This document shows, piece after piece, positions 1-6,109 of a DNA stretch of 8,911 nt. Position numbers and translations under genes: made by a program. Position 1 is the first letter of the stretch. Each line of letters starts with the position of its first letter. Source of the stretch: Ruminococcus flavefaciens (GTDB lineage Bacteria; Bacillota; Clostridia; Oscillospirales; Ruminococcaceae). The notes below the pieces were generated by a model. That model was not told the DNA's origin and searched no databases. It saw only the letters and a list, made by a program, of their open reading frames with translations. The stretch is from the NCBI GenBank assembly GCA_902792495.1, contig CADBAC010000029.1, forward strand, positions 1 to 8,911, given 5' to 3'.

Positions 1-129
1 CGTATCTGGTCATGGGATACTATCCTTGAACCTCTTACCTACTTCACAGGCAACGACCACAAGCTGAAATTCCTGCCTCCGAGAACAGACTTCTTCACAA
101 GACACGAATCACAGTTTACGGCTGAATAA
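1..129 (+). CDS. C-terminal end of an unrecognised protein (5' truncated)
   Basis: Frame 1 is open from the first base to a TAA at 127-129, giving 42 residues that begin RIWSWDTILEPL and end RHESQFTAE. The piece is rich in aromatic and charged residues (Trp3, two Tyr/Phe clusters, a FLPPRTDFF stretch) and looks like a folded C-terminus rather than a linker. There is no hydrophobic segment and no sortase or dockerin-like signal. The gene ends five bases before a strong terminator, which supports a real stop. I do not recognise the family from this fragment. Its start, length and function lie outside the window. Confidence 0.6.
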   Translation, partial: RIWSWDTILEPLTYFTGNDHKLKFLPPRTDFFTRHESQFTAE

Positions 130-133
130 ACGC

Positions 134-181
134 AAAAAGCCCCTGATACGGCAAAAATGTCATATCAGGGGCTGAGTTTTT
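134..181. terminator. Bidirectional intrinsic terminator between convergent genes
   Basis: A perfect 11-bp stem (138-148 AGCCCCTGATA paired with 163-173) encloses a 14-base loop. It is flanked by five A on the left (134-138) and five T on the right (177-181). It can therefore end the plus-strand gene that stops at 129 and the minus-strand adhE-kinase unit that stops at 183. Confidence 0.9.
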
Positions 182-182
182 G

Positions 183-932
183 TTATTCGTAATCAACTAC
201 ATTGACCCACGAAAGCAGGATCTCTTTCTCCTTCTGTTCCTTCTTCACTGACTGTGAAGCGGCAACAATGGGCATCCACGACTGAACGTAGCGCTTGTCG
301 GTATTGCTCTTCTTGCAGAACAGATCAAGATACTTGTCCGCTCCTGCAATATTTCCGCTCAGGCAGAATTTCAGATAAGTTCTTGCGGCATCGGCTGAGG
401 CATTTCCCTGTGTAGCGTGTGCCCAGTCAAGGACATAAGGAGTGCCGTCGGGAGTAATGATTATATTTGATGGTGTATAATCTCCGTGGCAGAGCTTGTT
501 GTGCTTCTTCATTCCGTCAAGACGGGTATGGAGATCGTACTTTGTGGTGTCATCCAGCTCTGTCAGGTCTATCTTGCGGTTCATCTTGTCCTTGAGACGG
601 CTGAGGAGAGTGCAGGTCTTTGACTGTATCTCCAGCTGAAGATCAACGAACATATCCATATACTCATTGTACTTCTTAGGATTTGCCGCAATAAGGTCAG
701 CAAGGTTCTCGCCCTCGATAAACTGCGAAACGATAGCCCAATTTCCGTCGATGCGTGTTACTTCGTAAAGTTCGGGGATATTCAGTCCTGTCTCCTCAAC
801 CCGGGCATGGTTGAGCGCTTCATTCAGCACGTCGGCCTTTGAGTAGTCCTTGCTGAAAAGCTTTATCACCTTGTCGCCGTCACGGTAAATCTTCTTGTTT
901 ATCCTCTCTGCGATAATTGTATCAAGTTTCAT
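183..932 (-). CDS. Small phosphotransferase-fold kinase (APH / Bud32-like)
   Basis: This 249-residue protein has the layout of a minimal protein-kinase-like phosphotransferase. It shows a possible ATP-binding lysine in VIKLF (Lys24), a hinge-like segment SQFIEGENL (69-77), and the catalytic-loop motif HGDYTPSN (His149, Asp151, Asn156). A metal-binding Asp169 follows in VLDW, where typical kinases have DFG. HGDxxxxN is the signature of aminoglycoside, choline and related small-molecule kinases, and Bud32-type kinases carry a similar loop. The substrate cannot be read from the sequence. There is no signal peptide, so it is cytosolic. The ATG at 932-930 is preceded by AGGAGG (941-946) with 8-base spacing, and that site overlaps the adhE stop codon. 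The 13-bp gap and absence of a terminator imply co-transcription with adhE. A drug-resistance role is not implied: the match is to the fold only. Confidence 0.85.
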   Translation of the reverse strand: MKLDTIIAERINKKIYRDGDKVIKLFSKDYSKADVLNEALNHARVEETGLNIPELYEVTRIDGNWAIVSQFIEGENLADLIAANPKKYNEYMDMFVDLQLEIQSKTCTLLSRLKDKMNRKIDLTELDDTTKYDLHTRLDGMKKHNKLCHGDYTPSNIIITPDGTPYVLDWAHATQGNASADAARTYLKFCLSGNIAGADKYLDLFCKKSNTDKRYVQSWMPIVAASQSVKKEQKEKEILLSWVNVVDYE

Positions 933-945
933 GGTAATTACCTCC

Positions 946-3582
946 TCAGTCTGCCTTGGGATATTCTTTTTCGGTGAATGTCCTGCCGTAGTATGCGTTG
1001 AGATACATCTGCTTTATCTCGCTCATAAGCGGATAACGTGGATTTGCACCTGTGCACTGATCGTCAAAGGCATTCTCTGTCATCTCGTCAAGAGTAGCAA
1101 GGAAGTCCTCCTCGGATATGCCGTAATCAGCGATAGTGTCCTTTATGCCGATCTTGTGTCGGAGTTCACGGATAGCCTTGATAAGTCTCTCCAGCTTATC
1201 CTGATCGGTCTTGCCGCCCAGTCCGAGATGGTCGGCAACTTCTGCATATCTTGCAAGAGTATGAGGATGATCGTACTGCGGGAATGTTCCCATCTTTGCA
1301 GGAGTCTCGGCAGCATTGAAGCGGAGAACGTCCTCGATAACAAGAGCATTTGCAACTCCGTGAGGGATGTGGTGGTATGCACCAAGCTTATGTGCAAGTG
1401 AATGTGAAACTCCAAGGAAAGCGTTTGCGAAAGCCATACCTGCCATAGTTGCGGCATTAGCCATTTTCTCACGGGCAACAGGATCGTTTGCGCCGTTGTC
1501 GTATGCTCTCGGGAGATACTCGAATATGATCTTGAGAGCCTTCAGTGCAAGTCCGTCAGTGAAGTCAGTAGCCATCATGGAAGCGTAAGCCTCAAGAGCG
1601 TGAGTTACGGCATCGATACCTGAGGCGGAAGTAAGTCCCTTTGGTGCGGTCATGTGAAGATCAGCGTCAACGATAGCCATATTCGGGAGAAGCTCATAGT
1701 CAGCAAGAGGATACTTTACTCCGCTCACCTCATCTGTGATAACTGCGAATGGTGTAACTTCCGAACCTGTACCTGCTGATGTAGGGATAGCAACAAAGTA
1801 AGCCTTCTCGCCCATTTTCGGGAATGTATAAACTCTCTTGCGGATATCCATGAATCGCATAGCCATATCCATGAAGTCTGCCTCGGGATGCTCATAAAGT
1901 ACCCACATGATCTTTGCAGCGTCCATAGCAGAACCGCCGCCGAGAGCAATGATAACATCAGGCTTGAACGCTGTCATCTGTGCGGCACCTTCCTTAGCGC
2001 AGGCAAGTGTCGGGTCGGGAGCAACGTCGAAGAATACGGCGTGCTGAATGCCCATTTCGTCAAGCTTGTCGGTGATAGGTGCAGCAAATCCGTTTTCATA
2101 GAGGAACTGATCGGTAACAACGAATGCACGCTTCTTGTTCATGACAGTTTTCAGCTCGTCAAGTGCAACGGGCAGGCAGCCCTTCTTCATATAAACCTTC
2201 TCAGGCGCTCTGAACCAAAGCATATTCTCTCTCCTTTCGGCAACGGTCTTGATATTCAGCAGATGCTTTACTCCTACGTTTTCGCTTACGGAGTTGCCGC
2301 CCCATGAGCCGCATCCGAGGGTAAGTGACGGAGTGAGCATGAAGTTGTAGATATCACCGATACCGCCCTGTGATGAAGGAGTATTTACAAGGATACGGCA
2401 GGTCTTCATGCGGTTTCTGAATTCTTCAAGGATGTCATGCCTTGACTGTATATCAAGATAGATCGAGGATGTGTGACCGTAGCCGCCGTCAGCGATAAGA
2501 CGTTCAGCCTTAGAAAAAGCGTCCTGTATATCGTCAGCCTTGTACATTGCAAGTACAGGCGAAAGCTTCTCATGAGCGAACTCCTCTGCAAGGTCGGTGC
2601 TGTCAGTTTCACCGATGAGTATCTTTGTACCCTCGGGCACAGCTACACCTGCAAGTTCAGCTATCTTGAATGCACTCTGTCCTACTATCTTAGCGTTAAG
2701 CGCACCGTTAATGAGAATAGTCTTGCCAACCTTCTCCTTTTCTTCCTTATTGAGGAAGTAGCAGCCTCTTGCGGCAAATTCTGCCTTGACCTTGTTGTAT
2801 ATCTTCTTGTGAACGATAGTTGACTGCTCGGATGCGCAGATCATACCGTTATCGAAAGTTTTTGAGTGGATGATAGAGTTTACAGCAAGAATGATATTCG
2901 CTGATTCGTCGATGATAGCAGGAGTATTTCCCGCACCTACGCCGAGTGCAGGCTTTCCGCTTGAATATGCAGCCTTAACCATTCCGGGGCCGCCTGTTGC
3001 AAGGATGATATCAGCCTCTGACATAACAAGATTTGTCATTTCAAGGCTTGGAACATCTATCCATGCGATTATATCCTCGGGCGCACCTGCTTCAACTGCG
3101 GCTTCAAGCACTACCTTTGCAGCCTCAATAGTGGACTTCTTTGCTCTCGGATGAGGGCTGATGATGATACCGTTTCTCGTTTTGAGGGCGATGAGAGTCT
3201 TGAAAATAGCGGTAGATGTAGGGTTAGTGGTAGGTATTACAGCGGCTATAACTCCGATAGGCTCGGCGATCTTTGTGATTCCGTAAGCCTTGTCCTCAGC
3301 GATAATTCCGCAGGTTTTTGTGTCACGGTAGGTGTTGTAGATATATTCGGAAGCATAGTGGTTCTTGATGACCTTATCTTCCACTATTCCCATGCCGGTT
3401 TCTTCAACTGCCAGTTTAGCCAGCGGTATTCTCTGCTTATTTGCGGCAGAAGCAGCGGCAAGGAATATCTTATCCACCTGTTCCTGAGAGAATGTTGAAA
3501 AAGTCTGCTGAGCTTTTTTCACACGTTCAATAGCTTTTTCAAGCTGTTCGACACTGTCAACTATCTCGTAGTTCTTGTTCAT
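946..3582 (-). CDS. adhE: Bifunctional acetaldehyde-CoA / alcohol dehydrogenase
   Basis: This 878-residue protein reduces acetyl-CoA to acetaldehyde and then ethanol, using two NADH, and so disposes of fermentation electrons. Residues about 1-440 form the CoA-acylating aldehyde dehydrogenase half, with catalytic Cys249 in [11 protein letters not shown] and a PTTNP motif near 117-121. Residues about 455-878 form the iron-dependent alcohol dehydrogenase half, with the NAD-binding [10 protein letters not shown] (548-557). The four expected iron ligands are present: Asp657 and His661 (GIDAVTH), His727 (VSHSLAH) and His741 (HIPHG). Length and domain order match the family (E. coli AdhE is 891). 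The reading frame opens at a TTG at 3609, but the AGGAGG at 3589-3594 lies inside that extension. The ATG at 3582-3580 with a 6-base spacing is therefore the start, giving [10 protein letters not shown]. No frameshift or lost catalytic residue is seen. AdhE of this type normally assembles into spirosome filaments (family knowledge). Confidence 0.97.
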   Translation of the reverse strand: MNKNYEIVDSVEQLEKAIERVKKAQQTFSTFSQEQVDKIFLAAASAANKQRIPLAKLAVEETGMGIVEDKVIKNHYASEYIYNTYRDTKTCGIIAEDKAYGITKIAEPIGVIAAVIPTTNPTSTAIFKTLIALKTRNGIIISPHPRAKKSTIEAAKVVLEAAVEAGAPEDIIAWIDVPSLEMTNLVMSEADIILATGGPGMVKAAYSSGKPALGVGAGNTPAIIDESANIILAVNSIIHSKTFDNGMICASEQSTIVHKKIYNKVKAEFAARGCYFLNKEEKEKVGKTILINGALNAKIVGQSAFKIAELAGVAVPEGTKILIGETDSTDLAEEFAHEKLSPVLAMYKADDIQDAFSKAERLIADGGYGHTSSIYLDIQSRHDILEEFRNRMKTCRILVNTPSSQGGIGDIYNFMLTPSLTLGCGSWGGNSVSENVGVKHLLNIKTVAERRENMLWFRAPEKVYMKKGCLPVALDELKTVMNKKRAFVVTDQFLYENGFAAPITDKLDEMGIQHAVFFDVAPDPTLACAKEGAAQMTAFKPDVIIALGGGSAMDAAKIMWVLYEHPEADFMDMAMRFMDIRKRVYTFPKMGEKAYFVAIPTSAGTGSEVTPFAVITDEVSGVKYPLADYELLPNMAIVDADLHMTAPKGLTSASGIDAVTHALEAYASMMATDFTDGLALKALKIIFEYLPRAYDNGANDPVAREKMANAATMAGMAFANAFLGVSHSLAHKLGAYHHIPHGVANALVIEDVLRFNAAETPAKMGTFPQYDHPHTLARYAEVADHLGLGGKTDQDKLERLIKAIRELRHKIGIKDTIADYGISEEDFLATLDEMTENAFDDQCTGANPRYPLMSEIKQMYLNAYYGRTFTEKEYPKAD

Positions 3583-3588
3583 ATTTTT

Positions 3589-3594
3589 CCTCCT
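3589..3594 (-). promoter_or_regulatory. Ribosome binding site fixing the adhE start
   Basis: AGGAGG on the minus strand lies 6 bases before the ATG at 3582. It rules out the longer frame that opens at a TTG at 3609, because the site would then be inside the coding sequence. Confidence 0.9.
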
Positions 3595-3626
3595 GTAGAT
3601 CTTCGGCAAAACGAATTGCCCGAGGT

Positions 3627-3644
3627 TTGATAATTAAATAGCAA
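3627..3644 (-). promoter_or_regulatory. Rex-like dyad, site 1, upstream of adhE
   Basis: The plus strand reads TTGATAATTAAATAGCAA, an imperfect dyad with a central TTAA. It resembles the Rex operator pattern TTGTTAA-N4-TTAACAA: six of seven positions fit in the left arm and five of seven in the right. Rex is the redox-sensing repressor that classically controls adhE and fermentation genes in Firmicutes by leaving DNA when NADH is high. The site lies 45 bp upstream of the adhE start and 21 bp (start to start) from the second copy. Confidence 0.45.
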
Positions 3645-3647
3645 ACT

Positions 3648-3665
3648 TTGTGAATTAATTATCAA
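3648..3665 (-). promoter_or_regulatory. Rex-like dyad, site 2, upstream of adhE
   Basis: The plus strand reads TTGTGAATTAATTATCAA. The left arm TTGTGAA is an exact match to the commonly cited Rex half-site, the spacer is TTAA, and the right arm TTATCAA fits five of seven positions of TTCACAA. Its edge touches a TATAAT (minus strand, 3670-3665), so a bound repressor would cover the -10/+1 zone of that possible promoter or block elongation from the promoter further upstream. Protein binding is inferred, and no rex gene is in the window. Confidence 0.55.
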
Positions 3666-3670
3666 TTATA
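3665..3670 (-). promoter_or_regulatory. Possible proximal -10 box for adhE
   Basis: A consensus TATAAT reads on the minus strand. The -35 region at 17 bp spacing (3688-3693, GAGGTA) is poor, so this would be a weak or activator-dependent promoter. It directly abuts Rex-like site 2. It is an alternative to the extended -10 promoter at 3714-3722. Confidence 0.35.
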
Positions 3671-3682
3671 GAGTTTTATTCT

Positions 3683-3705
3683 GCGGATACCTCAGTGATA
3701 TCCGC
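3683..3705 (-). promoter_or_regulatory. Hairpin in the presumed adhE leader
   Basis: GCGGATA (3683-3689) pairs perfectly with TATCCGC (3699-3705) around a 9-base loop. No T-run follows on the minus strand, so it is not a terminator. If transcription starts from the extended -10 at 3714-3722, the stem would form within the first few bases of the mRNA and could act as a 5' stabiliser. It could also be a DNA operator. Confidence 0.45.
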
Positions 3706-3713
3706 TCAAATGT

Positions 3714-3745
3714 ATTATACCACAAATAAGAGAAAATATTCTCAA
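3714..3745 (-). promoter_or_regulatory. Probable adhE promoter (extended -10)
   Basis: The minus strand reads TGG-TATAAT (3722-3714), a perfect extended -10. A TTGAGA (3745-3740) could be the -35, but its 20-bp spacing is long. The extended -10 could compensate for that. Transcription from here would give a leader of about 125 bases that includes the hairpin at 3683-3705 and both Rex-like dyads. The rest of 3746-3826 is AT-rich with no further signal that I can support. Confidence 0.55.
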
Positions 3746-3826
3746 TGTTGCACTTAGCTAATACTAACATTTCTATATTTGTCAGCTTTACACCATTATC
3801 GAGCAGATCGTTTGCATAATTCAGAT

Positions 3827-3854
3827 AAAAAAACTGCGAGCACACGGCTCACAG
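3827..3854 (-). terminator. Intrinsic terminator overlapping the yunG-like stop codon
   Basis: On the minus strand an 8-bp stem (3854-3847 with 3841-3834, one G-T wobble, 5-base loop) is followed by seven T (3833-3827). The stop codon TGA (3851-3849) lies inside the ascending arm, so the last coding bases double as terminator. It separates this unit from adhE. Confidence 0.9.
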
Positions 3855-4286
3855 CTTTTCACAATAATTTTTCAATTCTTTTTTCAGGAATTCGTAGCGT
3901 TCACGCTTTTCATCCTTAGCAAAGTGTACTTCACGGAACTGCTCGGGGTTATCCTCATAACTGAGTATCTCATCGCCGAACTGTTCACTTGTAAGATCAA
4001 ATACACGGTCGCCGATAACGTTGTAGCAGTGATAATTCCCGGCAGGACGGAGAACTCCGTACACTCTGCCGCCGAAAATATCCTGACAGAGAAAAGCAGT
4101 TATCGAACACTGACCGAGAGTTATATTCTCCTCGCTCCACTTATCCCTCAGACGAGGGGCACAGGTATACCTGCACCACACATGAGAGAGAGCGTCATAG
4201 AGTTTATGAGGATCGGTGATACCTTTAAACTCATCGGTAACAGGGACAGAATCGGCAGTTTCCCAGCCGTAAAAAGCGTATCCCAT
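3849..4286 (-). CDS. yunG: YunG-family protein
   Basis: This 145-residue soluble protein has the core pattern of the YunG family: a Trp-Cys near the start of the domain, RDKWSEENITLGQCSITAFLCQDIFGG (about 47-73), then NYHCYN and FDLTSEQF (about 84-103). The biochemical role of YunG proteins is not established. Cys60 in GQCS, His86 in HCYN and Asp97 in FDLT are spaced like a papain or NlpC-type Cys-His-Asp triad; this is an inference from order, not a demonstrated activity. Six cysteines are present in all. The first 30 residues extend beyond what I recall of the family core. The ATG at 4286 has no clear Shine-Dalgarno upstream, so a different start or coupling to the gene 18 bp upstream is possible. 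It is probably co-transcribed with that CxxC protein, under the shared promoter at 4607-4635. Confidence 0.8.
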   Translation of the reverse strand: MGYAFYGWETADSVPVTDEFKGITDPHKLYDALSHVWCRYTCAPRLRDKWSEENITLGQCSITAFLCQDIFGGRVYGVLRPAGNYHCYNVIGDRVFDLTSEQFGDEILSYEDNPEQFREVHFAKDEKRERYEFLKKELKNYCEKL

Positions 4287-4304
4287 AGTCAGCGGATAAT
4301 TTGA

Positions 4305-4514
4305 TTATTCAGCTGTACCAAGCTTAGCGTTGAGCTCGTTTACGAGAGCGTCAGCGTCAACACCGTGAACTGCTGCTGCCTCTTCGATAGTCTCCATCTG
4401 TGAAGAAGGACAGCCGAGGCAGTGCATACCGATGCTGAGAAGTACAGGAGCAGCTGCTTCTGCGTTGATCTGAAGAAGATCGCCGATAAGAGTTGATTTT
4501 GTGATCTGAGCCAT
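4305..4514 (-). CDS. DUF1858 / hybrid-cluster-associated CxxC domain protein
   Basis: This 69-residue single-domain protein reads MAQITKSTLIGDLL, then VLLSIGMHCLGCPSSQMETIEEAA, then an acidic helix. HCLGC (Cys32, Cys35) at the start of a helix, with the following PSSQ and 'hGVDADALVNELN', is the pattern of the small redox-disulfide domain found near hybrid cluster proteins (DUF1858 type). A thiol-disulfide or metal/cluster-binding role is inferred from family knowledge; no partner such as Hcp is in the window. The frame stays open to 4586, but the ATG at 4514-4512 has GGAGG (4527-4523) 8 bases upstream and gives the usual family start. It is the first gene of a minus-strand pair with the YunG-like gene and is divergent from the TetR gene. 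Confidence 0.88.
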   Translation of the reverse strand: MAQITKSTLIGDLLQINAEAAAPVLLSIGMHCLGCPSSQMETIEEAAAVHGVDADALVNELNAKLGTAE

Positions 4515-4522
4515 AATAAAGA

Positions 4523-4527
4523 CCTCC
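4523..4527 (-). promoter_or_regulatory. Ribosome binding site fixing the CxxC protein start
   Basis: GGAGG on the minus strand lies 8 bases before the ATG at 4514, which supports the 69-residue form over an N-terminally longer reading starting at 4586. Confidence 0.85.
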
Positions 4528-4554
4528 GTAATATATATTCCGCAGCTTGTCCGA

Positions 4555-4560
4555 ATTATA
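4555..4560 (-). promoter_or_regulatory. Second possible -10 box for the CxxC-yunG pair
   Basis: TATAAT reads on the minus strand, 40 bp before the CxxC gene start. No good -35 exists at 16-18 bp; that position falls in the cluster of TTGAC/GTCAA half-sites at 4573-4593. It is much weaker than the promoter at 4607-4635. Confidence 0.25.
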
Positions 4561-4579
4561 CATACGCTGCGAGTCAAAC

Positions 4580-4593
4580 TTGACAAATGTCAA
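4580..4593. promoter_or_regulatory. Palindromic operator O1
   Basis: TTGACA-AA-TGTCAA is a 14-bp palindrome with perfect 6-bp arms. Its left arm is the -35 box of the plus-strand regulator promoter. The same bases lie roughly +7 to +20 of the opposing minus-strand transcript. A further half-site GTCAA at 4573-4577 makes an overlapping inverted repeat with the left arm. It is the likely binding site of the TetR-family protein encoded at 4676. Confidence 0.75.
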
Positions 4594-4608
4594 TGTTCAT
4601 GTTATAAT
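4580..4608 (+). promoter_or_regulatory. Promoter of the TetR-family gene
   Basis: A full consensus sigma-A promoter: TTGACA (4580-4585), 17-bp spacer, TATAAT (4603-4608). The expected start of transcription is near 4615, about 60 bases before the ATG. The -35 lies inside operator O1, and O2 is just downstream of the start, so strong autorepression is expected. Confidence 0.9.
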
Positions 4609-4635
4609 CATAGCATAAACTTTGACGTTTGTCAA
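4607..4635 (-). promoter_or_regulatory. Promoter of the CxxC-yunG pair
   Basis: On the minus strand TTGACA (4635-4630), a 17-bp spacer and TATGAT (4612-4607) form a near-consensus sigma-A promoter. It faces the regulator promoter. The two -10 boxes share 4607-4608, so both cannot be occupied by polymerase at once. Its -35 lies inside operator O2. Confidence 0.8.
4622..4635. promoter_or_regulatory. Palindromic operator O2
   Basis: TTGACGTTTGTCAA is a second 14-bp copy of the operator, with perfect 5-bp arms TTGAC/GTCAA. Its centre is 42 bp from that of O1, which is four DNA turns. It contains the -35 of the minus-strand promoter and lies just downstream of the plus-strand start site. Confidence 0.7.
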
Positions 4636-4675
4636 GGTTACAGATCAAACTTATACAAAAAGAGGTGTATTGTCC

Positions 4676-5239
4676 ATGTACAGCGGCGAAAACAAAACAG
4701 CCATAGAATCACAGCAGCTTATCTCCGAAGCCATGCTTTCTATGCTCAGCAGCAGAGCTTTTTCCGATATAACCATAAGTGAACTCTGCAAGACAGCAGG
4801 TGTATCACGCCAGACCTTCTATTCCCTTTTCGGCAAGAAAGAAAGCGTCATCGCATATGTGCTGAAGTGGAAGTGCTGCTATCAGCCCGAGGATAACAAC
4901 AAAAGCTGCCGTTCTGCGGTATTCCGTGATTTCTGCAAAGGCTACAGCGAATACATAATCTCACGCAGAAATATCCTTGAGATACTTGTCAGGAACGATA
5001 TGATGCACTGTCTCTACGATGTCCAGTACGAAAGCTTCATGGACTGCGATCATTTTATACGTGGAGTCACAGGCGAGGAGCGGACCTATCTTGTGGACTT
5101 CATCGCAAGCGGCATGAACAGCATAGCTAAAAATTACGTCCTTATGGGCTGCCGTGACGATCAGGCAAGCCTTGAACAGGTAATGTACCGTCTTTTCGGC
5201 GGAATGTACTTTACTCCAAGATCAGCACCGCACAAATAA
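4676..5239 (+). CDS. TetR-family transcriptional regulator
   Basis: This 187-residue protein has an N-terminal helix-turn-helix in residues about 32-58, from ITISELCKTAGV to SLFGKKESV. It has the TetR hallmarks of ITISELxxxAGVS, a TFYxxFxxKE turn and a following hydrophobic helix. Residues about 80-187 form the variable helical ligand/dimerisation domain, whose ligand cannot be told. Eight cysteines (38, 67, 68, 78, 87, 112, 124, 159) are unusually many for this size and include one in the recognition domain and an adjacent pair, so thiol-based sensing is possible. The frame opens at a TTG at 4622, but that lies in operator O2. The ATG at 4676 has AGAGGTG (4661-4667) 8 bases upstream and is preferred. 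It is divergent from the CxxC-yunG pair and probably represses both itself and that pair through O1 and O2. Confidence 0.92.
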   Translation: MYSGENKTAIESQQLISEAMLSMLSSRAFSDITISELCKTAGVSRQTFYSLFGKKESVIAYVLKWKCCYQPEDNNKSCRSAVFRDFCKGYSEYIISRRNILEILVRNDMMHCLYDVQYESFMDCDHFIRGVTGEERTYLVDFIASGMNSIAKNYVLMGCRDDQASLEQVMYRLFGGMYFTPRSAPHK

Positions 5240-5256
5240 ATCTTTGTGCGGTTTTT
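5227..5256 (+). terminator. Intrinsic terminator overlapping the TetR gene end
   Basis: A perfect 10-bp stem (ACCGCACAAA 5227-5236 with 5243-5252) encloses a 6-base loop and is followed by TTTTT (5252-5256). The stop codon TAA (5237-5239) is in the loop, so the last four sense codons form the ascending arm. Confidence 0.92.
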
Positions 5257-5262
5257 CTATGC

Positions 5263-5290
5263 AAAAAAACGGACCGGAAAAACCGGTCCG
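5263..5290 (-). terminator. Intrinsic terminator of the SPKTG surface protein gene
   Basis: A perfect 8-bp GC-rich stem CGGACCGG (5270-5277) / CCGGTCCG (5283-5290) encloses an A5 loop. On the minus strand it is followed by seven T (5269-5263). It lies 44 bases beyond the stop of the minus-strand gene and back to back with the TetR terminator. Confidence 0.92.
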
Positions 5291-5334
5291 CCAGAAAAAG
5301 GATGGGGTTGTGTATGAAAAAAGTTAATAGCAGA

Positions 5335-6075
5335 TTACTTGTTTCTCTTCTTTGTTGTGATGCTGAGTGCAGCAGCAGAAAGAAGAGCAGCTGTCATAGC
5401 GAGTGCAGGGAATGAATCGCCTGTCTTAGGTGAATCGTTCTTGTCAGCAGCCTTTGTTGTTGTAGCAGCTGTTGTAGTTGTTGCAGATGCAGTGTTGCGA
5501 ACGAGACGAGCTGTTCCGCCGTTGCCGATGGAGATCTCGTTGTTGCTGCGGTATGCACCGCCGAAGCTGATTGCACCGTTTACATAGAAGTTTACCATAG
5601 TTAATGTTGAACCAACAACTCCGTCTGATTCGATCTTAACAGTACCGTTTACAGTCTTGTTAGCTGTATCTGTGTATGTGAATGTACCGTCAGCCTTGAT
5701 CTCAACTGTACCGTTGCTCTTTGAACCCTTGTCAACAGTGTAGTTGCCGTTTGAAACCTGATAATCCCACTTGCCTGCTAAAGCGCTGAGGCTTACAGCA
5801 ACCTTAGTGGTTGTAGCAGCAGCTGTTGTTGTCTCTGTAGCAGCAATTGTAGTAGTTGTTGTTGTTGCAGCCTCTGTAGCAGCAGTTGTTCCCTCAGTTG
5901 TAGTTGTAGCAGCTTCAGTAGCAGCCTGTGTAGCAGCCTCTGTAGCAATAGTAGTTACCTCAGCAGCTAAAGTTGTTGTTTCTTCCTCAGCACCTGCTGT
6001 AAGGAAAGCACCGTTTGAGAATACCATTGCAGCTGAAAGAGCAGCAGCACCAAATTTAACCATCATATTTTTCAT
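5335..6075 (-). CDS. Secreted Thr/Ala-rich surface protein with SPKTG sortase-type tail
   Basis: This 246-residue protein has a signal peptide in residues 1-29 (MKNMMVKFG, a hydrophobic core, cleavage likely after LTAGA). It continues with a Thr/Ala-rich stalk (31-92) that is probably extended or glycosylated. A compact domain follows (about 95-193) with alternating beta-strand pattern, starting LAGKWDYQVSNG and including VEIKADGTFTYTDT. A second Thr/Ala linker (195-210) leads to SPKTGD (215-220), a hydrophobic segment (222-240) and a TKKRNK tail. The C-terminal order is that of a sortase cell-wall sorting signal, with SPKTG in place of LPXTG. The beta domain resembles small lipocalin/META-like barrels in strand rhythm only; I do not recognise its family. 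AAGGAG (6091-6086) sits 10 bases before the ATG. It has its own terminator and a structured leader, so it is probably monocistronic. Confidence 0.85.
   Translation of the reverse strand: MKNMMVKFGAAALSAAMVFSNGAFLTAGAEEETTTLAAEVTTIATEAATQAATEAATTTTEGTTAATEAATTTTTTIAATETTTAAATTTKVAVSLSALAGKWDYQVSNGNYTVDKGSKSNGTVEIKADGTFTYTDTANKTVNGTVKIESDGVVGSTLTMVNFYVNGAISFGGAYRSNNEISIGNGGTARLVRNTASATTTTAATTTKAADKNDSPKTGDSFPALAMTAALLSAAALSITTKKRNK
5800..5985 (-). repeat. Low-complexity Thr/Ala-coding tract
   Basis: About 62 codons are almost only Thr (ACA/ACT/ACC) and Ala (GCT/GCA), with scattered Glu and Ile, in runs such as EAATTTTTTIAATETTT. The tract is not a regular tandem repeat at the DNA level. Its trinucleotide monotony makes length variation by slippage likely. 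Confidence 0.8.
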
Positions 6076-6109
6076 AATAGAATCACTCCTTAAATTATTG
6101 GCGATGGGG

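Noticed and set aside
183..932. Aminoglycoside resistance gene
   Set aside because: Only the general kinase fold and HGDxxxxN loop are seen. Its operon with adhE does not suggest a resistance role.
3682..3706. Intrinsic terminator upstream of adhE
   Set aside because: The 7-bp stem has no T-tract on either strand.
5313..5414. Short plus-strand frame MKKVNSRLLVSLLCC (33 codons) with an upstream GGATGGGG
   Set aside because: It lies antisense to the end of the SPKTG gene. The purine-rich stretch is the only support and there is no promoter.
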